Source of the DNA: Acidimicrobiaceae bacterium
GTDB lineage: Bacteria; Actinomycetota; Acidimicrobiia; Acidimicrobiales; Poriferisodalaceae
DNA length: 46,897 bases
NCBI GenBank assembly: GCA_002719335.1
Contig: PBHE01000041.1
Coordinates: 1-46,897, forward strand
Direction of reading: 5' to 3'
Of the stretch, positions 1 to 8,448 are shown piece after piece. The translations under genes were made by a program, and so were the position numbers. Below the pieces are notes generated by a model that saw only the letters and a program-made list of their open reading frames with translations, was not told where the DNA came from and did no database searches. Every line of letters begins with the position of its first letter. Position 1 is the stretch's first letter.

Positions 1-157
1 ACTCTCCGGAGTATCAAGCGGCCCTACCCTTGCGTCTCTCGGCAACGGATTCTCGCGGAGCCCTCGCTAAAGGACTCGGCTAACGGGCGCTTGTTTGGCG
101 TATCGAGTGTGGCTTTGAGCTGAAGGTTGGAGTGTCTTCACGGGAGGGATCAGCAAC
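1..157. other. Leading region without an assigned gene
   Basis: No complete gene is visible. One plus-strand frame is open from the window edge to a TAA at 81-83 and another to a TGA at 121-123, so the C-terminus of an upstream gene may lie here, but neither short peptide is recognisable. The only other signal is a GGGAGGG ribosome binding site at 142-148, which serves the next gene. Confidence 0.3.
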
Positions 158-1048
158 ATGCAGACCTGGAACATTGGTGAAGCGAAAATCACCAAGGTTG
201 TAGAAATGGAACAGATGTGGCCTGGGTTCGCGGTGATACCTGACGCGAAGCCTGCAGCGATGCTCGAACACGACTGGATCCTGGGGCCATTTGCTGATCC
301 TGAGAGTGGTCGAATTCGACTTTCATTCCATGCCTTCTGCATTGAGATTGGCGACGAAAGAATTGTTGTAGACACTTGTGCCGGAAACGACAAGGCCCGC
401 CCAAATTTCGAGGCACTGAGCAACCTCGACACAGATTTCATGCAAAAAATGATTGAGGCGGGTTTCGGACCCGAGGACGTCACTGCAGTGGTTTGCACTC
501 ATCTCCATGTGGACCACGTTGGATGGAATACGCAACTTTGTGACGGCGCTTGGCAACCAACTTTTCCCAAAGCCCGGTACCTCTTCGGAGAGACCGAGTG
601 GGCTCACTGGCGCGTGGAACCTCAAATCTACGGTGACGTCGTTGGTGACAGCATCCAACCTTGTATAGATGCGGGATTAGCTGACCTTGTTCAGAGCGAT
701 ATGCAACTGAATGACGCTATATGGCTAGAGCCAACCCCGGGGCACACTCCGGGCCATCACAGTGTTCGCATCTCGTCTGAGGGAGAGGACGCAATTATCA
801 CCGGCGATCTTTGCCATCATCCGATTCAGTTTGAACTCCCGCACTGGTCCAGTGAACCCGACGTAGACAAAGCAGCCGCGATCGAAATGCGCAGACGTTT
901 CGCTCAACGGTACTGTGATGATCACACTGTGATCCTCGGCACACATTTCGGAGGTCCCTCGTGTGGGTACCTTCGAACCACTGGAAATTCATGGTGGTTG
1001 GACTCCCAGGGGTTCGCCGATCTTGACGGCAAAATTCCGAGTGATTGA
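158..1048 (+). CDS. Metallo-beta-lactamase-fold hydrolase
   Basis: A 296-residue protein of the metallo-beta-lactamase fold, probably a cytoplasmic zinc-dependent hydrolase in the lactonase/glyoxalase II-like branch. The metal-binding signature HLHVDH is at residues 115-120, followed by PGHTPGHHS with a ligand histidine near 196, an ITGDLCHH segment carrying the bridging aspartate, and a late LGTHFGG histidine. No signal peptide is visible. The ATG at 158 is supported by a GGGAGGG ribosome binding site 9 nt upstream. It is followed by 126 bp without a gene before the convergent helicase, so it is probably monocistronic or the end of an upstream operon. The substrate cannot be told from sequence; homologues include acyl-homoserine lactonases and many uncharacterised enzymes. 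Confidence 0.85.
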   Translation: MQTWNIGEAKITKVVEMEQMWPGFAVIPDAKPAAMLEHDWILGPFADPESGRIRLSFHAFCIEIGDERIVVDTCAGNDKARPNFEALSNLDTDFMQKMIEAGFGPEDVTAVVCTHLHVDHVGWNTQLCDGAWQPTFPKARYLFGETEWAHWRVEPQIYGDVVGDSIQPCIDAGLADLVQSDMQLNDAIWLEPTPGHTPGHHSVRISSEGEDAIITGDLCHHPIQFELPHWSSEPDVDKAAAIEMRRRFAQRYCDDHTVILGTHFGGPSCGYLRTTGNSWWLDSQGFADLDGKIPSD

Positions 1049-1174
1049 ACGCTGCCGAGCCATGAGGTGCAGGCAAACGACCTTGAAGCGGTTGAGATGT
1101 GGATACCTGAACGAAATTGATGCCGAAAAAATTTGCAACAATTCAAATACGTGAGAGCAGCGAACTCGTTGCGA

Positions 1175-2581
1175 TTAGCGGTGAGAGCGAGCCTTATTGG
1201 AGTGAGAGCGTCTTTTTCGGTTGCCTTGCGATTTGTTGTGGGCACTAGAGCGACCGGCTGCGCCCGAACGTTGCCCATTGCGATGTTTTGACGTCGCGCT
1301 GTGCGACTTTTTGCCTTTGGTGTTCGCTCTCTTTTTTTGACGGGACGAACTCTTCGAAGTGTTTGTCGGTTTTTCTTTTGGTGAACGCTGAGTTTGAGTG
1401 TTTTTAGGACCGCGGTTCTGACCGCGCGGGTTTGTCATCGGCACTGTTGAGCGAGAGCCGTTTAGCTCCCCCAAATCAGGTCTCGACAGCGGAACTTGAA
1501 GACCGAGTTTCTTCTGCAAGAACTTGATTGATTTGTGCTGAGAGCGGTCCACAAAAGACACGACCACGCCACTGGCGCCGGCGCGTGCTGTTCGACCGCT
1601 TCGATGTAGGTAAGCTTTGTGGTCCTCAGGTGGGTCGAAATGCAATACGCATGCGACATCTTCAATGTGAAGACCACGCGCGGCAACGTCGGTAGCGACG
1701 AGCGCCAAGGCCTCCCCATCAGTGAATTGTTTAAGAGATCGGTCGCGTTGACTTTGTGAACGTGCGCCATGAATAGCGACTGCTTCCACACCACTACGTC
1801 TCAGTTGCTTTGTGACACGATCAACCCCATGTCGAGTGCGAACGAACACCATGGTCTTGCCGGTGCTTCGGATAACTTTCGTCGCTTGCTCAACTCGATC
1901 AGAGCGATCAACCTCCCAAAAGAAGTGGGTCATTGAACCCACATTTGGTGTCGCCGGCCCCACTTCATGACGCACAGGATTGTTCTGGTAATCGCGCGTA
2001 AGCGTTGCGACATCCCCGTCGAGCGTTGCTGAGAACAAGAGCGTCTGCCTCTGTGAAGAGGTTAAATCAAGAAGTTTGCGGACCTCAGGAAGAAACCCCA
2101 TGTCCGCCATGCGATCGGCTTCGTCGATAACCACCGTCTCTACATCTTCAAGGGTTAACGAACGCCTATCGATTAGATCGTGAAGCCGCCCCGGGCAGGC
2201 GATAACAACGTCAACTCCCTTCGAGAGTTGTTGAATCTGGCGGCTGATGTTGGTTCCGCCGTAGGCCGACATGACCCACAGCTTCTTCGCCCGAGCTAGA
2301 GGTCTGAGTTCGTTGGCGATTTGCTCCGCCAGTTCACGAGTCGGTACTAGAACTAGAGCACGTGGGGCTCTCGGTTTGGAACTAACTGTGTGGGTAATTA
2401 ACGGAATGCCAAACGCAATGGTTTTTCCTGAACCCGTCGGAGCGCGGCCACAGACGTCTCGGCCGGCTAAGGCATCGGGAATTGTCGCAGTTTGTATCTC
2501 GAACGGGTGATCGATGCCTGACTTCGCCAACACACGCGTTAGCGACTCGGGCACCCCGAGTTCTGCAAAAGATGTACTCAC
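1175..2581 (-). CDS. DEAD-box ATP-dependent RNA helicase (RhlE-like)
   Basis: A 468-residue superfamily 2 RNA helicase that would unwind or remodel RNA duplexes. All core motifs are present in order: the Q-motif region (FEIQT), motif I APTGSGKT (47-54), PTRELAEQ, CPGR, DEAD (153-156), SAT, ATDVAARG and HRSGRTARAG. From about residue 375 the protein is a low-complexity basic tail rich in Lys, Arg, Ser and Asn, typical of RhlE/CsdA-like proteins and probably RNA-binding. The start is a GTG at 2581, preceded on the minus strand by AAGGA 4 nt away. The roughly 290-bp region upstream has room for a long 5' leader such as cold-inducible helicases use, but no specific element is recognised. Family assignment is firm; the exact subfamily is not. 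Confidence 0.93.
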   Translation of the reverse strand: MSTSFAELGVPESLTRVLAKSGIDHPFEIQTATIPDALAGRDVCGRAPTGSGKTIAFGIPLITHTVSSKPRAPRALVLVPTRELAEQIANELRPLARAKKLWVMSAYGGTNISRQIQQLSKGVDVVIACPGRLHDLIDRRSLTLEDVETVVIDEADRMADMGFLPEVRKLLDLTSSQRQTLLFSATLDGDVATLTRDYQNNPVRHEVGPATPNVGSMTHFFWEVDRSDRVEQATKVIRSTGKTMVFVRTRHGVDRVTKQLRRSGVEAVAIHGARSQSQRDRSLKQFTDGEALALVATDVAARGLHIEDVACVLHFDPPEDHKAYLHRSGRTARAGASGVVVSFVDRSQHKSIKFLQKKLGLQVPLSRPDLGELNGSRSTVPMTNPRGQNRGPKNTQTQRSPKEKPTNTSKSSSRQKKRANTKGKKSHSATSKHRNGQRSGAAGRSSAHNKSQGNRKRRSHSNKARSHR

Positions 2582-2868
2582 TTATTCCTTGCTGGGGATC
2601 GGTCGCAGCGCCGGCGGAGCAGGCAGCAGGGGGAGGGTACGAGCGATCCGTTCTCTACGCAGGCAGGGTACCGGTATGTCCCGACAGCGAGATAGTTCTC
2701 ACCGGAGTTATTTTGCAAACAAAGGCGGCTAGGACATATCGATCCCGATAGGAAAAGGAATCTTTTGTTGAGTCGCATTTCAGACGTAAGTTAAAGTCTC
2801 GGCCCGTGGCCGCGAGGATTCACCGCCTTGAGGACGCTTAACTCGCATCCGATCTAGAGGAGTCGGTA
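2582..2868. other. Divergent intergenic region, helicase / DCC protein
   Basis: This 287-bp gap separates the minus-strand helicase start from the plus-strand DCC-family start. It should hold promoters for both. The only clear elements are the two ribosome binding sites at its ends: AAGGA for the helicase and AGAGGAG at 2856-2862 for the downstream gene. No RNA gene, riboswitch or strong hairpin was recognised. Confidence 0.4.
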
Positions 2869-3186
2869 GTGCTGGTCTACGACGGAGAGTGTGACTTTTG
2901 CTGCCGGTGTGCTTCATGGCTGCGCAAACGGGGAGAATTTCCCCTGAGTTCGGGCACAGACGAAGATTTACTAGACCTCGCGCTCTCTCGCGCTGACGCA
3001 AAACGTGCGGTCTGGTGGATCACCGGCACTGAACGTCTGGCTGGGCATGAAGCAATCGGGCGAGCCCTTCAAGAGATTGGAGGGTTCTGGGCTTTGTTTG
3101 GGCGCACAATAAGGATCGCGCCCCTTTCGTGGATTGCATCGGCCACTTACCGTTGGGTGGCGACTCACCGCCACCGATTGAGGTAG
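2869..3186 (+). CDS. DCC-family (DUF393) thiol-disulfide oxidoreductase-like protein
   Basis: A 105-residue protein matching the DCC/DUF393 family, whose signature is an N-terminal YDGxCxxC; here the sequence begins LVYDGECDFCCRC, and the rest resembles a small thioredoxin-like fold with tryptophan-rich helices. The family is assumed to have redox activity, but physiological substrates are not established. The start is a GTG at 2869 with a strong AGAGGAG ribosome binding site 6 nt upstream, although the motif then lies at the extreme N-terminus and the protein is a little shorter than typical members (about 120-140 residues). Its stop is 15 bp from that of the convergent alpha/beta hydrolase. 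Confidence 0.75.
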   Translation: MLVYDGECDFCCRCASWLRKRGEFPLSSGTDEDLLDLALSRADAKRAVWWITGTERLAGHEAIGRALQEIGGFWALFGRTIRIAPLSWIASATYRWVATHRHRLR

Positions 3187-3201
3187 CAGACCATTGCGCT
3201 A

Positions 3202-3846
3202 CTAGGAGTCAACAAGATTCGCAATGAACGCGGTAGTTGCTTTGGTTACAGACTCAGCGTGCCCCATCAAGAAATGATCGCCGCCATCGATGGTGGAGAG
3301 CGATGTGGAGACCCACGTGCGACAGATATCAGCCGCCTGACTAGGGGACCGGTATTGATCGTGTTGGGGGACTAGGAGCAATGTCGGACGTTCGTCGTGA
3401 CCTGCACGCATCTCTTCAGGTTTAAGTAATGCAAGGGGCGCAGCGACGCCGACCCAGGCGGCGAGGTTTGAGTGGTCAGTCGATAACGACACATCAGCTC
3501 CGAAGGAATATCCCACGGAAATCACGGGAACTGAGTCCGCCAGCAGGCTCGCATAAGCGAACGCAGCCTCAGCATCAAAGATCTCTGAGCGGCCTTGACC
3601 GTGGGTGCCCTCTGAGAGACCAGCACCACGAAAGTTGTACCTGAGAGTCCCGAAGGAGCTTTGAGGCAGCGACTCAAAGAGCGAGTCAATAACGTTGTTG
3701 TGCATTTCGCCGCCGTAAAGAGGGTGGGGGTGTGAAAGCACCACAATCGCTTTAACTTTTGAAGGTAAGAGGTATTCGGCCTCCAAATTCAGGCCGTCGC
3801 CAGTCATAAATTTGGTCATTTGAGGGAATCCGACTTCCGCGTTCAT
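3202..3846 (-). CDS. Alpha/beta hydrolase, dienelactone-hydrolase-like
   Basis: A serine hydrolase of about 214 residues. Visible motifs are HPHPLYGGEMHNN near the oxyanion-hole region, the nucleophile elbow GYSFGAD (GxSxG with Ser) and a late GGDHF histidine, as in small cytosolic alpha/beta hydrolases. The reading frame is open to 3906, but the ATG at 3846 is preferred: a TACCGT element on the minus strand (plus coordinates 3855-3860) lies 8 nt before it, suggesting a leaderless transcript, and the longer form would run into the divergent GroES gene. An ATG at 3819 is an alternative. The substrate is unknown. Confidence 0.8.
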   Translation of the reverse strand: MNAEVGFPQMTKFMTGDGLNLEAEYLLPSKVKAIVVLSHPHPLYGGEMHNNVIDSLFESLPQSSFGTLRYNFRGAGLSEGTHGQGRSEIFDAEAAFAYASLLADSVPVISVGYSFGADVSLSTDHSNLAAWVGVAAPLALLKPEEMRAGHDERPTLLLVPQHDQYRSPSQAADICRTWVSTSLSTIDGGDHFLMGHAESVTKATTAFIANLVDS

Positions 3847-3854
3847 GGGTAGAA

Positions 3855-3864
3855 ACGGTACCGT
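3855..3864. promoter_or_regulatory. Shared palindromic -10 for two divergent leaderless genes
   Basis: The 10-bp perfect palindrome ACGGTACCGT lies between the alpha/beta hydrolase start (3846, minus) and the GroES-like start (3871, plus). Read on either strand it contains TACCGT, a TANNNT actinobacterial -10. It ends 6 nt before the plus-strand GTG and 8 nt before the minus-strand ATG, leaving no room for a 5' leader on either side. Inference from sequence; start sites were not measured. Confidence 0.55.
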
Positions 3865-3870
3865 GCGTTG

Positions 3871-4224
3871 GTGGCCGAAGAACCGAGCGACGAATCTAAC
3901 GACCAAAACCTAAAACGTCCGATCAAGATGTTGCACGACCGCATCCTTGTTCGAATGCCTACAGACGAAGCTGAACGGCGCAGTAGTGGCGGTATTTTGA
4001 TCCCTGCCACGGCACAGCAACAAAAACGTTTGGTGTGGGGTGAGGTGGTGGGTGCGGGACCAAATGTCCGTAGCGCGGAGGAGGGCGACCAGGTCTTGTT
4101 CAGTCCAGAAGACCGATATGAAGTCGAAGTGCACGGAGATGATTTTCTGATTTTACGCGAGCGCGACGTCCACGCGATTGCGGCGCCGCGTGTAGAACCC
4201 GGCAGCACCGGCCTTTACCTCTGA
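3871..4224 (+). CDS. Solitary GroES-like co-chaperonin (Cpn10 family)
   Basis: A 117-residue Cpn10-family protein. The core matches GroES: MLHDRILVR at the first strand, the mobile-loop region around SSGGILIP, then GEVVGAGP, GDQVLF and ILRERDVHAI at the end. It is about 20 residues longer than E. coli GroES because of an acidic N-terminal extension. No groEL is adjacent, so this is probably a secondary, solitary GroES of the kind found in some actinobacteria; whether it caps a chaperonin is unproven. The GTG at 3871 is chosen because TACCGT (3859-3864) lies exactly 6 nt upstream; the in-frame TTG at 3868 is less likely. trpEG starts only 5 nt after its stop, so the two may be co-transcribed. 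Confidence 0.8.
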   Translation: MAEEPSDESNDQNLKRPIKMLHDRILVRMPTDEAERRSSGGILIPATAQQQKRLVWGEVVGAGPNVRSAEEGDQVLFSPEDRYEVEVHGDDFLILRERDVHAIAAPRVEPGSTGLYL

Positions 4225-4229
4225 TCGAT

Positions 4230-6389
4230 ATGAATAAATCGTCCGGAAACAACGTTTGGGAGTACGCGACTGGGGGCGGGATCGAAGTCAGGGTAGAGAC
4301 CGCACCCATCAATCCTGAAGCCGCGGTGGAGGACCTTGTCGACCGGCTTGACTCTGCGCGAGGCGTGCTCTTGTCGTCAAGCTATGAATATCCAGGTCGA
4401 TACACCCGCTGGGATATGGGGTTCGTTGATCCGCCTTTGTCGGTAACCAGCCATGGTCAAGAGATTCGACTTGACGCTCTGAACGAGCGGGGGCAAGTGT
4501 TGCTGTCGCCACTTAGACACGCGTTGCAGACCGTGGATGGAGTCTCCGTTGTTGATGTAAACACTGACTTTCTCACTTGTCGGGTCAAGCGGTCTGACGC
4601 GCGTTTCGAAGAAGAGGATAGAAGTCGGCAGCCTTCCGCATTTTTGGCTATCCGAGCAATAATCGATGTATTTGCTGGTCCAGATGAACATCTTGGTTTG
4701 TACGGGGCGTTTGGCTACGACCTCGCATTTCAGTTTGAACCAATTGCGCTGCAACTGACTCGGCCGAAAGACCAAAGAGATCTCGTTCTCTACCTTCCTG
4801 ATGAACTCATTGTCGTGGACCATCAGGGCGGTGTTGCGGAACGCCGGAGCTACGAATTCACATTCGATGGTGCAAGCACAGCAGGCCTGGGCCGAGGTGG
4901 AAGTAGGCAGGCGTACGTACCCGATTCGGACATTGAGGCTCAACGCGACCACCGTCCGGGCGAGTACGCACAAGCGGTCGAAATTGCTCGAGAATATTTC
5001 TCACGAGGTGATCTATTCGAAGTTGTTTCGAGTCAAACGTTCATCGAACCTTCCCCCGAACCGCCATCCGAGTTGTTCCGCCGCTTGAAGGAACAGAACC
5101 CCTCGCCTTATGGATTCCTGATCAATTTGGGTCACTCGGAATGGCTGGTGGGTGCCTCCCCGGAAATGTATGTACGTGTTGAAGGCGACCGCGTCGAAAC
5201 TTGTCCAATTTCGGGCACCATTGCCAGAGGTCAAGACCCCCTCGATGATGCGTCGCAAATTCTCGCCTTGTTGAATTCGGAGAAAGACGAGTCGGAACTC
5301 ACCATGTGTACCGACGTTGATCGTAATGACAAAAGCAGGATCTGTATCCCGGGTTCCGTCAAAGTTATAGGGCGACGCCAAATTGAGATGTATTCGCGAC
5401 TCATTCATACGGTGGACCATGTTGAAGGGCGGCTCCGCCCTGAGTTTGACGCTCTTGATGCGTTCCTTACGCACACGTGGGCTGTGACGGTTACAGGTGC
5501 GCCGAAAACTGCAGCGATGATGTTCCTCGAAGCGCACGAAAAAAGCCCGCGAGCTTGGTACGGCGGCGCTATCGGCAAAGTCGGATTTGATGGCGGTCTC
5601 AATACCGGCCTGACACTCAGAACAATAAGAATTAAAGACGGTCACGCCGAAGTCCGGGTCGGGGCGACCCTTCTTTGGGATTCTGACCCCGTTGCCGAAG
5701 AAGAGGAAACTGAGCTTAAAGCCTCCGCATTTCTTGACGCCCTGCGATTGCCTCGGCGACATATCGAGATGCCTACCTTGACTACGCCCGCCGAAGGAAG
5801 GCGAATATTACTTGTCGACCACATGGATTCCTTCGTTCACACTTTGGCCAACTACTTGCGCCAGACCGGAGCCGACGTAATCACTCAGCGGAGCGGGTTC
5901 CCGCTTAGCGATTTGAGGGAGCGACAACCGGATCTGTTGGTGTTATCTCCGGGGCCTGGTTCGCCTTCCGATTATGAGACTTCAGACACCATTGAGGCGG
6001 CGATAAAACTCGGAGTGCCGGTGTTTGGAGTCTGCCTCGGGTTGCAGGCCGTCGTTGAGTATTTCGGTGGTGAGTTGGGGCAGTTGGAAACTCCGATGCA
6101 TGGCAAACCTTCATCGATTCAAGTCCTCGGCGGCCGGTTGTTTAGAGATTTACCGACCGAATTTAGAGCAGGCCGATACCACTCCCTGTTTGCGAAGCGA
6201 GATCGGGTGCCCGACGACTTGGAGGTCACAGCGACCAGCGTCGACGACAAGGTTGTCATGGCGGTTGAACATCGCAAGCTACCAATTTGCGGGGTGCAAT
6301 TCCATCCTGAGTCGATCATGTCTTTCGATGATGAGGTAGGTTTTCGTCTGGTCAGAAATGCCGTCGAGTTATTGACCGACCGCCGATGA
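4230..6389 (+). CDS. trpEG: Anthranilate synthase, fused TrpE-TrpG
   Basis: A 719-residue fusion of both anthranilate synthase components, converting chorismate and glutamine to anthranilate in the first committed step of tryptophan synthesis. Residues 1 to about 510 are the chorismate-binding TrpE part, with SGTIARG, CTDVDRNDKSR, TVTGAPKTAAM and GATLLWDSDP. From about 525 to the end is a class I glutamine amidotransferase with nucleophile Cys602 (GVCLGLQ) and the His692/Glu694 pair (FHPES). The TrpE motifs resemble the fused rhizobial TrpE(G) type rather than the usual stand-alone actinobacterial TrpE. PhzE-like ADIC synthases share this architecture, but linkage to trpC, trpF, trpB and trpA makes tryptophan the likely product. 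No attenuator or leader peptide is seen. Confidence 0.93.
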   Translation: MNKSSGNNVWEYATGGGIEVRVETAPINPEAAVEDLVDRLDSARGVLLSSSYEYPGRYTRWDMGFVDPPLSVTSHGQEIRLDALNERGQVLLSPLRHALQTVDGVSVVDVNTDFLTCRVKRSDARFEEEDRSRQPSAFLAIRAIIDVFAGPDEHLGLYGAFGYDLAFQFEPIALQLTRPKDQRDLVLYLPDELIVVDHQGGVAERRSYEFTFDGASTAGLGRGGSRQAYVPDSDIEAQRDHRPGEYAQAVEIAREYFSRGDLFEVVSSQTFIEPSPEPPSELFRRLKEQNPSPYGFLINLGHSEWLVGASPEMYVRVEGDRVETCPISGTIARGQDPLDDASQILALLNSEKDESELTMCTDVDRNDKSRICIPGSVKVIGRRQIEMYSRLIHTVDHVEGRLRPEFDALDAFLTHTWAVTVTGAPKTAAMMFLEAHEKSPRAWYGGAIGKVGFDGGLNTGLTLRTIRIKDGHAEVRVGATLLWDSDPVAEEEETELKASAFLDALRLPRRHIEMPTLTTPAEGRRILLVDHMDSFVHTLANYLRQTGADVITQRSGFPLSDLRERQPDLLVLSPGPGSPSDYETSDTIEAAIKLGVPVFGVCLGLQAVVEYFGGELGQLETPMHGKPSSIQVLGGRLFRDLPTEFRAGRYHSLFAKRDRVPDDLEVTATSVDDKVVMAVEHRKLPICGVQFHPESIMSFDDEVGFRLVRNAVELLTDRR

Positions 6390-7201
6390 ATACTGTGACT
6401 GAGGCAATGCTTCGCGATGTGGTCGTAGCAGAGGGCGCCGACGCGGAGTTTTATCTACACGGCCAAATTTCCCAAGACGTTAACGACATGACTGTCGGAG
6501 AATCCCGACTGTCGTTCCTTCTTGAGCCGAAAGGCAATATCGAAAGCCTGTTTCGAATTACCCGGTCAAAAAACGAAGAATATGTGCTCGACACAGAAGT
6601 GGGTCATGGTGAGCTTCTTCTTTCCTCTTTGGAGCGTTTTAAGCTCCGATCGAAAGTTCAGTTCACTGCTTCGAATTGGAGAATGATTTCTGTTCTGGGA
6701 CCAGCCGACCTCTCCGAAGCCGATGGTGTCGAAGTCGTGGCGTCCTCGCCTTGGCCGGGGGCCGGATATACCGACCTGCTTGGGGTGTCGCCCTCACTGG
6801 ATTCGCCTAGATGCTCGAGTGAAGAATACGAACAGCTTCGTTTAGCCAAGGGTTTGCCAGTGATTGGCCGCGAGGTAGACGTTGGAGGTGTCCCCAACGA
6901 GACCGACCTGTTAGACATCGCCGTGTCGTTCGGTAAAGGCTGCTACCGAGGACAAGAACTCGTGGAGCGAATTGACTCTCGTTCAGGAGGACGCCGCTTG
7001 ATCAGGCGTGTGAGGAGCGAGGGAGCGTTAGCCCCCAGCGATGAACTCGAATTTGAAGACACCAAGGTTGGAGAAGTGTTGACCGTCACTAATGAGGCTC
7101 CATACGAGGGATTCGCGCGGCTCCGAGCTGATGTGGATTTATCGGTTGGGCCTGATGGTGTACCGGTGACTGTTGCCTCAATACACGATGTAGCTCTATA
7201 A
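6386..7201 (+). CDS. ygfZ: YgfZ/GcvT-like folate-binding protein
   Basis: A 271-residue protein of the YgfZ family, folate-binding relatives of the glycine-cleavage T protein that assist assembly or repair of iron-sulfur enzymes. The diagnostic motif KGCYRGQE is at residues 184-191 and includes the conserved cysteine. The ATG overlaps the trpEG stop by 4 nt (ATGA), so translation is probably coupled. Its position between trpEG and trpC is unexpected, since no tryptophan enzyme here is an Fe-S protein. Confidence 0.88.
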   Translation: MNTVTEAMLRDVVVAEGADAEFYLHGQISQDVNDMTVGESRLSFLLEPKGNIESLFRITRSKNEEYVLDTEVGHGELLLSSLERFKLRSKVQFTASNWRMISVLGPADLSEADGVEVVASSPWPGAGYTDLLGVSPSLDSPRCSSEEYEQLRLAKGLPVIGREVDVGGVPNETDLLDIAVSFGKGCYRGQELVERIDSRSGGRRLIRRVRSEGALAPSDELEFEDTKVGEVLTVTNEAPYEGFARLRADVDLSVGPDGVPVTVASIHDVAL

Positions 7202-7283
7202 CCAGAACCTTGAAAGTGGTAGGGCGCTACCCTCTGATCGAACATACAGGTGTTGCCAAACGCGCCACCTGCCGAAGTGGGAG

Positions 7284-7607
7284 ATGATTGTCGTGGCCAA
7301 GCCCGCACTTTTAGCCAAACTGACTGCCAAGGATGGACAACGGGATGCGTTGTTAAGCGTGATCGCCGATTTGGGCATGCGAAATGTGTCGGGTGAGACC
7401 GGTACCGAGGTGTACGTCGCCCATAAAGATCAGAACGACGAGAATGTGGTCTGGTTCTATGAGATGTACTCGGACAACGACGCGCTCGCAGCGCATGGTG
7501 GTTCCGACGCGATGAAAGACTTTGGTCGCGCTACAGGGGACTACATGTCTAGCCGGGCAGAGCTGATTTTCTTGGAGCCGGTGTGTGCGAAAGGGCTTGA
7601 ACTCTGA
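7284..7607 (+). CDS. ABM-domain (antibiotic biosynthesis monooxygenase-like) protein
   Basis: A 107-residue dimeric alpha/beta barrel-type protein of the ABM superfamily, seen from the IVVAKPALLAKLTAKDG opening, the central VWFYEMYSD strand and the typical length near 100 residues. Members include cofactor-free monooxygenases, heme oxygenase-like proteins and autoinducer-processing proteins, so activity cannot be assigned. The start may be the ATG at 7284, with GGGAG directly abutting it, or the GTG at 7293, whose spacing from GGGAG is more reasonable. An 82-bp gap with a GGTAG/CTACC inverted repeat at 7218-7231 precedes it, possibly an internal promoter. It lies just upstream of trpC. Confidence 0.75.
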   Translation: MIVVAKPALLAKLTAKDGQRDALLSVIADLGMRNVSGETGTEVYVAHKDQNDENVVWFYEMYSDNDALAAHGGSDAMKDFGRATGDYMSSRAELIFLEPVCAKGLEL

Positions 7608-7659
7608 CGGAAAACCCGGCGACTGCCGGAACGTCGGCTATCGGGAGGCGACGCGGATC

Positions 7660-8448
7660 ATGAGTGTAGGTAACGGAACCTATTTAGATCGGATCATTGC
7701 TGATCATCGTGCGCGGGCGCTAGCTGATCAACGATCCTTGGATCAGCTACTTGCCGAAGCGGTGTCGCTCCCAGAGACCAGAGGTTTCCGCTCTTCCCTG
7801 ATGCAGCCAGGATTGAGCGTGATCGCTGAAATAAAACGCCGCTCACCTTCCAAGGGTGATCTTTTCGTAACTCTAGATCCGTCGGTCTTAGCTCGCGAAT
7901 ATCAGGAGGGCGGAGCAGCTTGCATCTCGGTTCTCACCGACGAAGAAAATTTTGGCGGATCTACTGAGGATCTACAAAAAGCGCGAGCGGCTGTCAAACT
8001 TCCAGTTCTTAGAAAGGACTTCACCGTCCACGAACGCGACATCGTCGATGCACGACTAATGGGCGCCGACGCTGTGTTACTCATCGCGTCGGCGTTATCG
8101 ACAGGCGAGCTCGAACGATTCTTTTCTCTTTCCCGCGAACTCGAGTTAGATGCGTTGGTTGAATGCCACGACGAAGCCGAACTAGAGACGGCCCTAGCTG
8201 TCGGCGCCGATCTTGTTGGGGTGAACCAAAGAAACCTTTTCACCTTCGAAGTTGACCAAGACAGAGCTGCGCGCCTGGCTGCACTCCTCCCCAACGATGT
8301 AGTCGCCGTCGCTGAATCCGGGATTCGAAGCCCCGTGGATGCAGCGGCGTTACGAGAGGCGGGTTACGCGGCGATCCTTGTTGGCGAAACACTCGTCACC
8401 AGCGAGAATCCTACTGCTGCGGTAGCTGCGCTCCGAAAGGCTGTCTGA
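7660..8448 (+). CDS. trpC: Indole-3-glycerol-phosphate synthase
   Basis: About 262 residues. It closes the ring of CdRP to indole-3-glycerol phosphate, the fourth tryptophan step. Family blocks are intact: VIAEIKRRSPSKG, VLRKDFTVHE, GADAVLLIA, LVECHDEAELE, GVNQRNL (usually GINNRNL) and VAESGI, a complete TIM barrel. The frame is open from 7585 and overlaps the ABM gene, but the ATG at 7660 is preferred because the protein then begins at the usual N-terminal helix and GGGAGG lies at 7643-7648. The stop overlaps the trpF start by 1 nt (TGATG). Confidence 0.95.
   Translation: MSVGNGTYLDRIIADHRARALADQRSLDQLLAEAVSLPETRGFRSSLMQPGLSVIAEIKRRSPSKGDLFVTLDPSVLAREYQEGGAACISVLTDEENFGGSTEDLQKARAAVKLPVLRKDFTVHERDIVDARLMGADAVLLIASALSTGELERFFSLSRELELDALVECHDEAELETALAVGADLVGVNQRNLFTFEVDQDRAARLAALLPNDVVAVAESGIRSPVDAAALREAGYAAILVGETLVTSENPTAAVAALRKAV

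Noticed and set aside
4225-4229. Tryptophan attenuator or T-box before trpEG
   Set aside because: Only 5 bp separate it from the GroES-like gene, leaving no room for a leader structure.
4377-4973. A 198-residue minus-strand frame
   Set aside because: Antisense to the TrpE domain of trpEG, with no ribosome binding site and no family resemblance.
5013-5762. A 249-residue minus-strand frame
   Set aside because: It lies fully inside trpEG, whose motifs are intact across the region, and the product has no recognisable domain.
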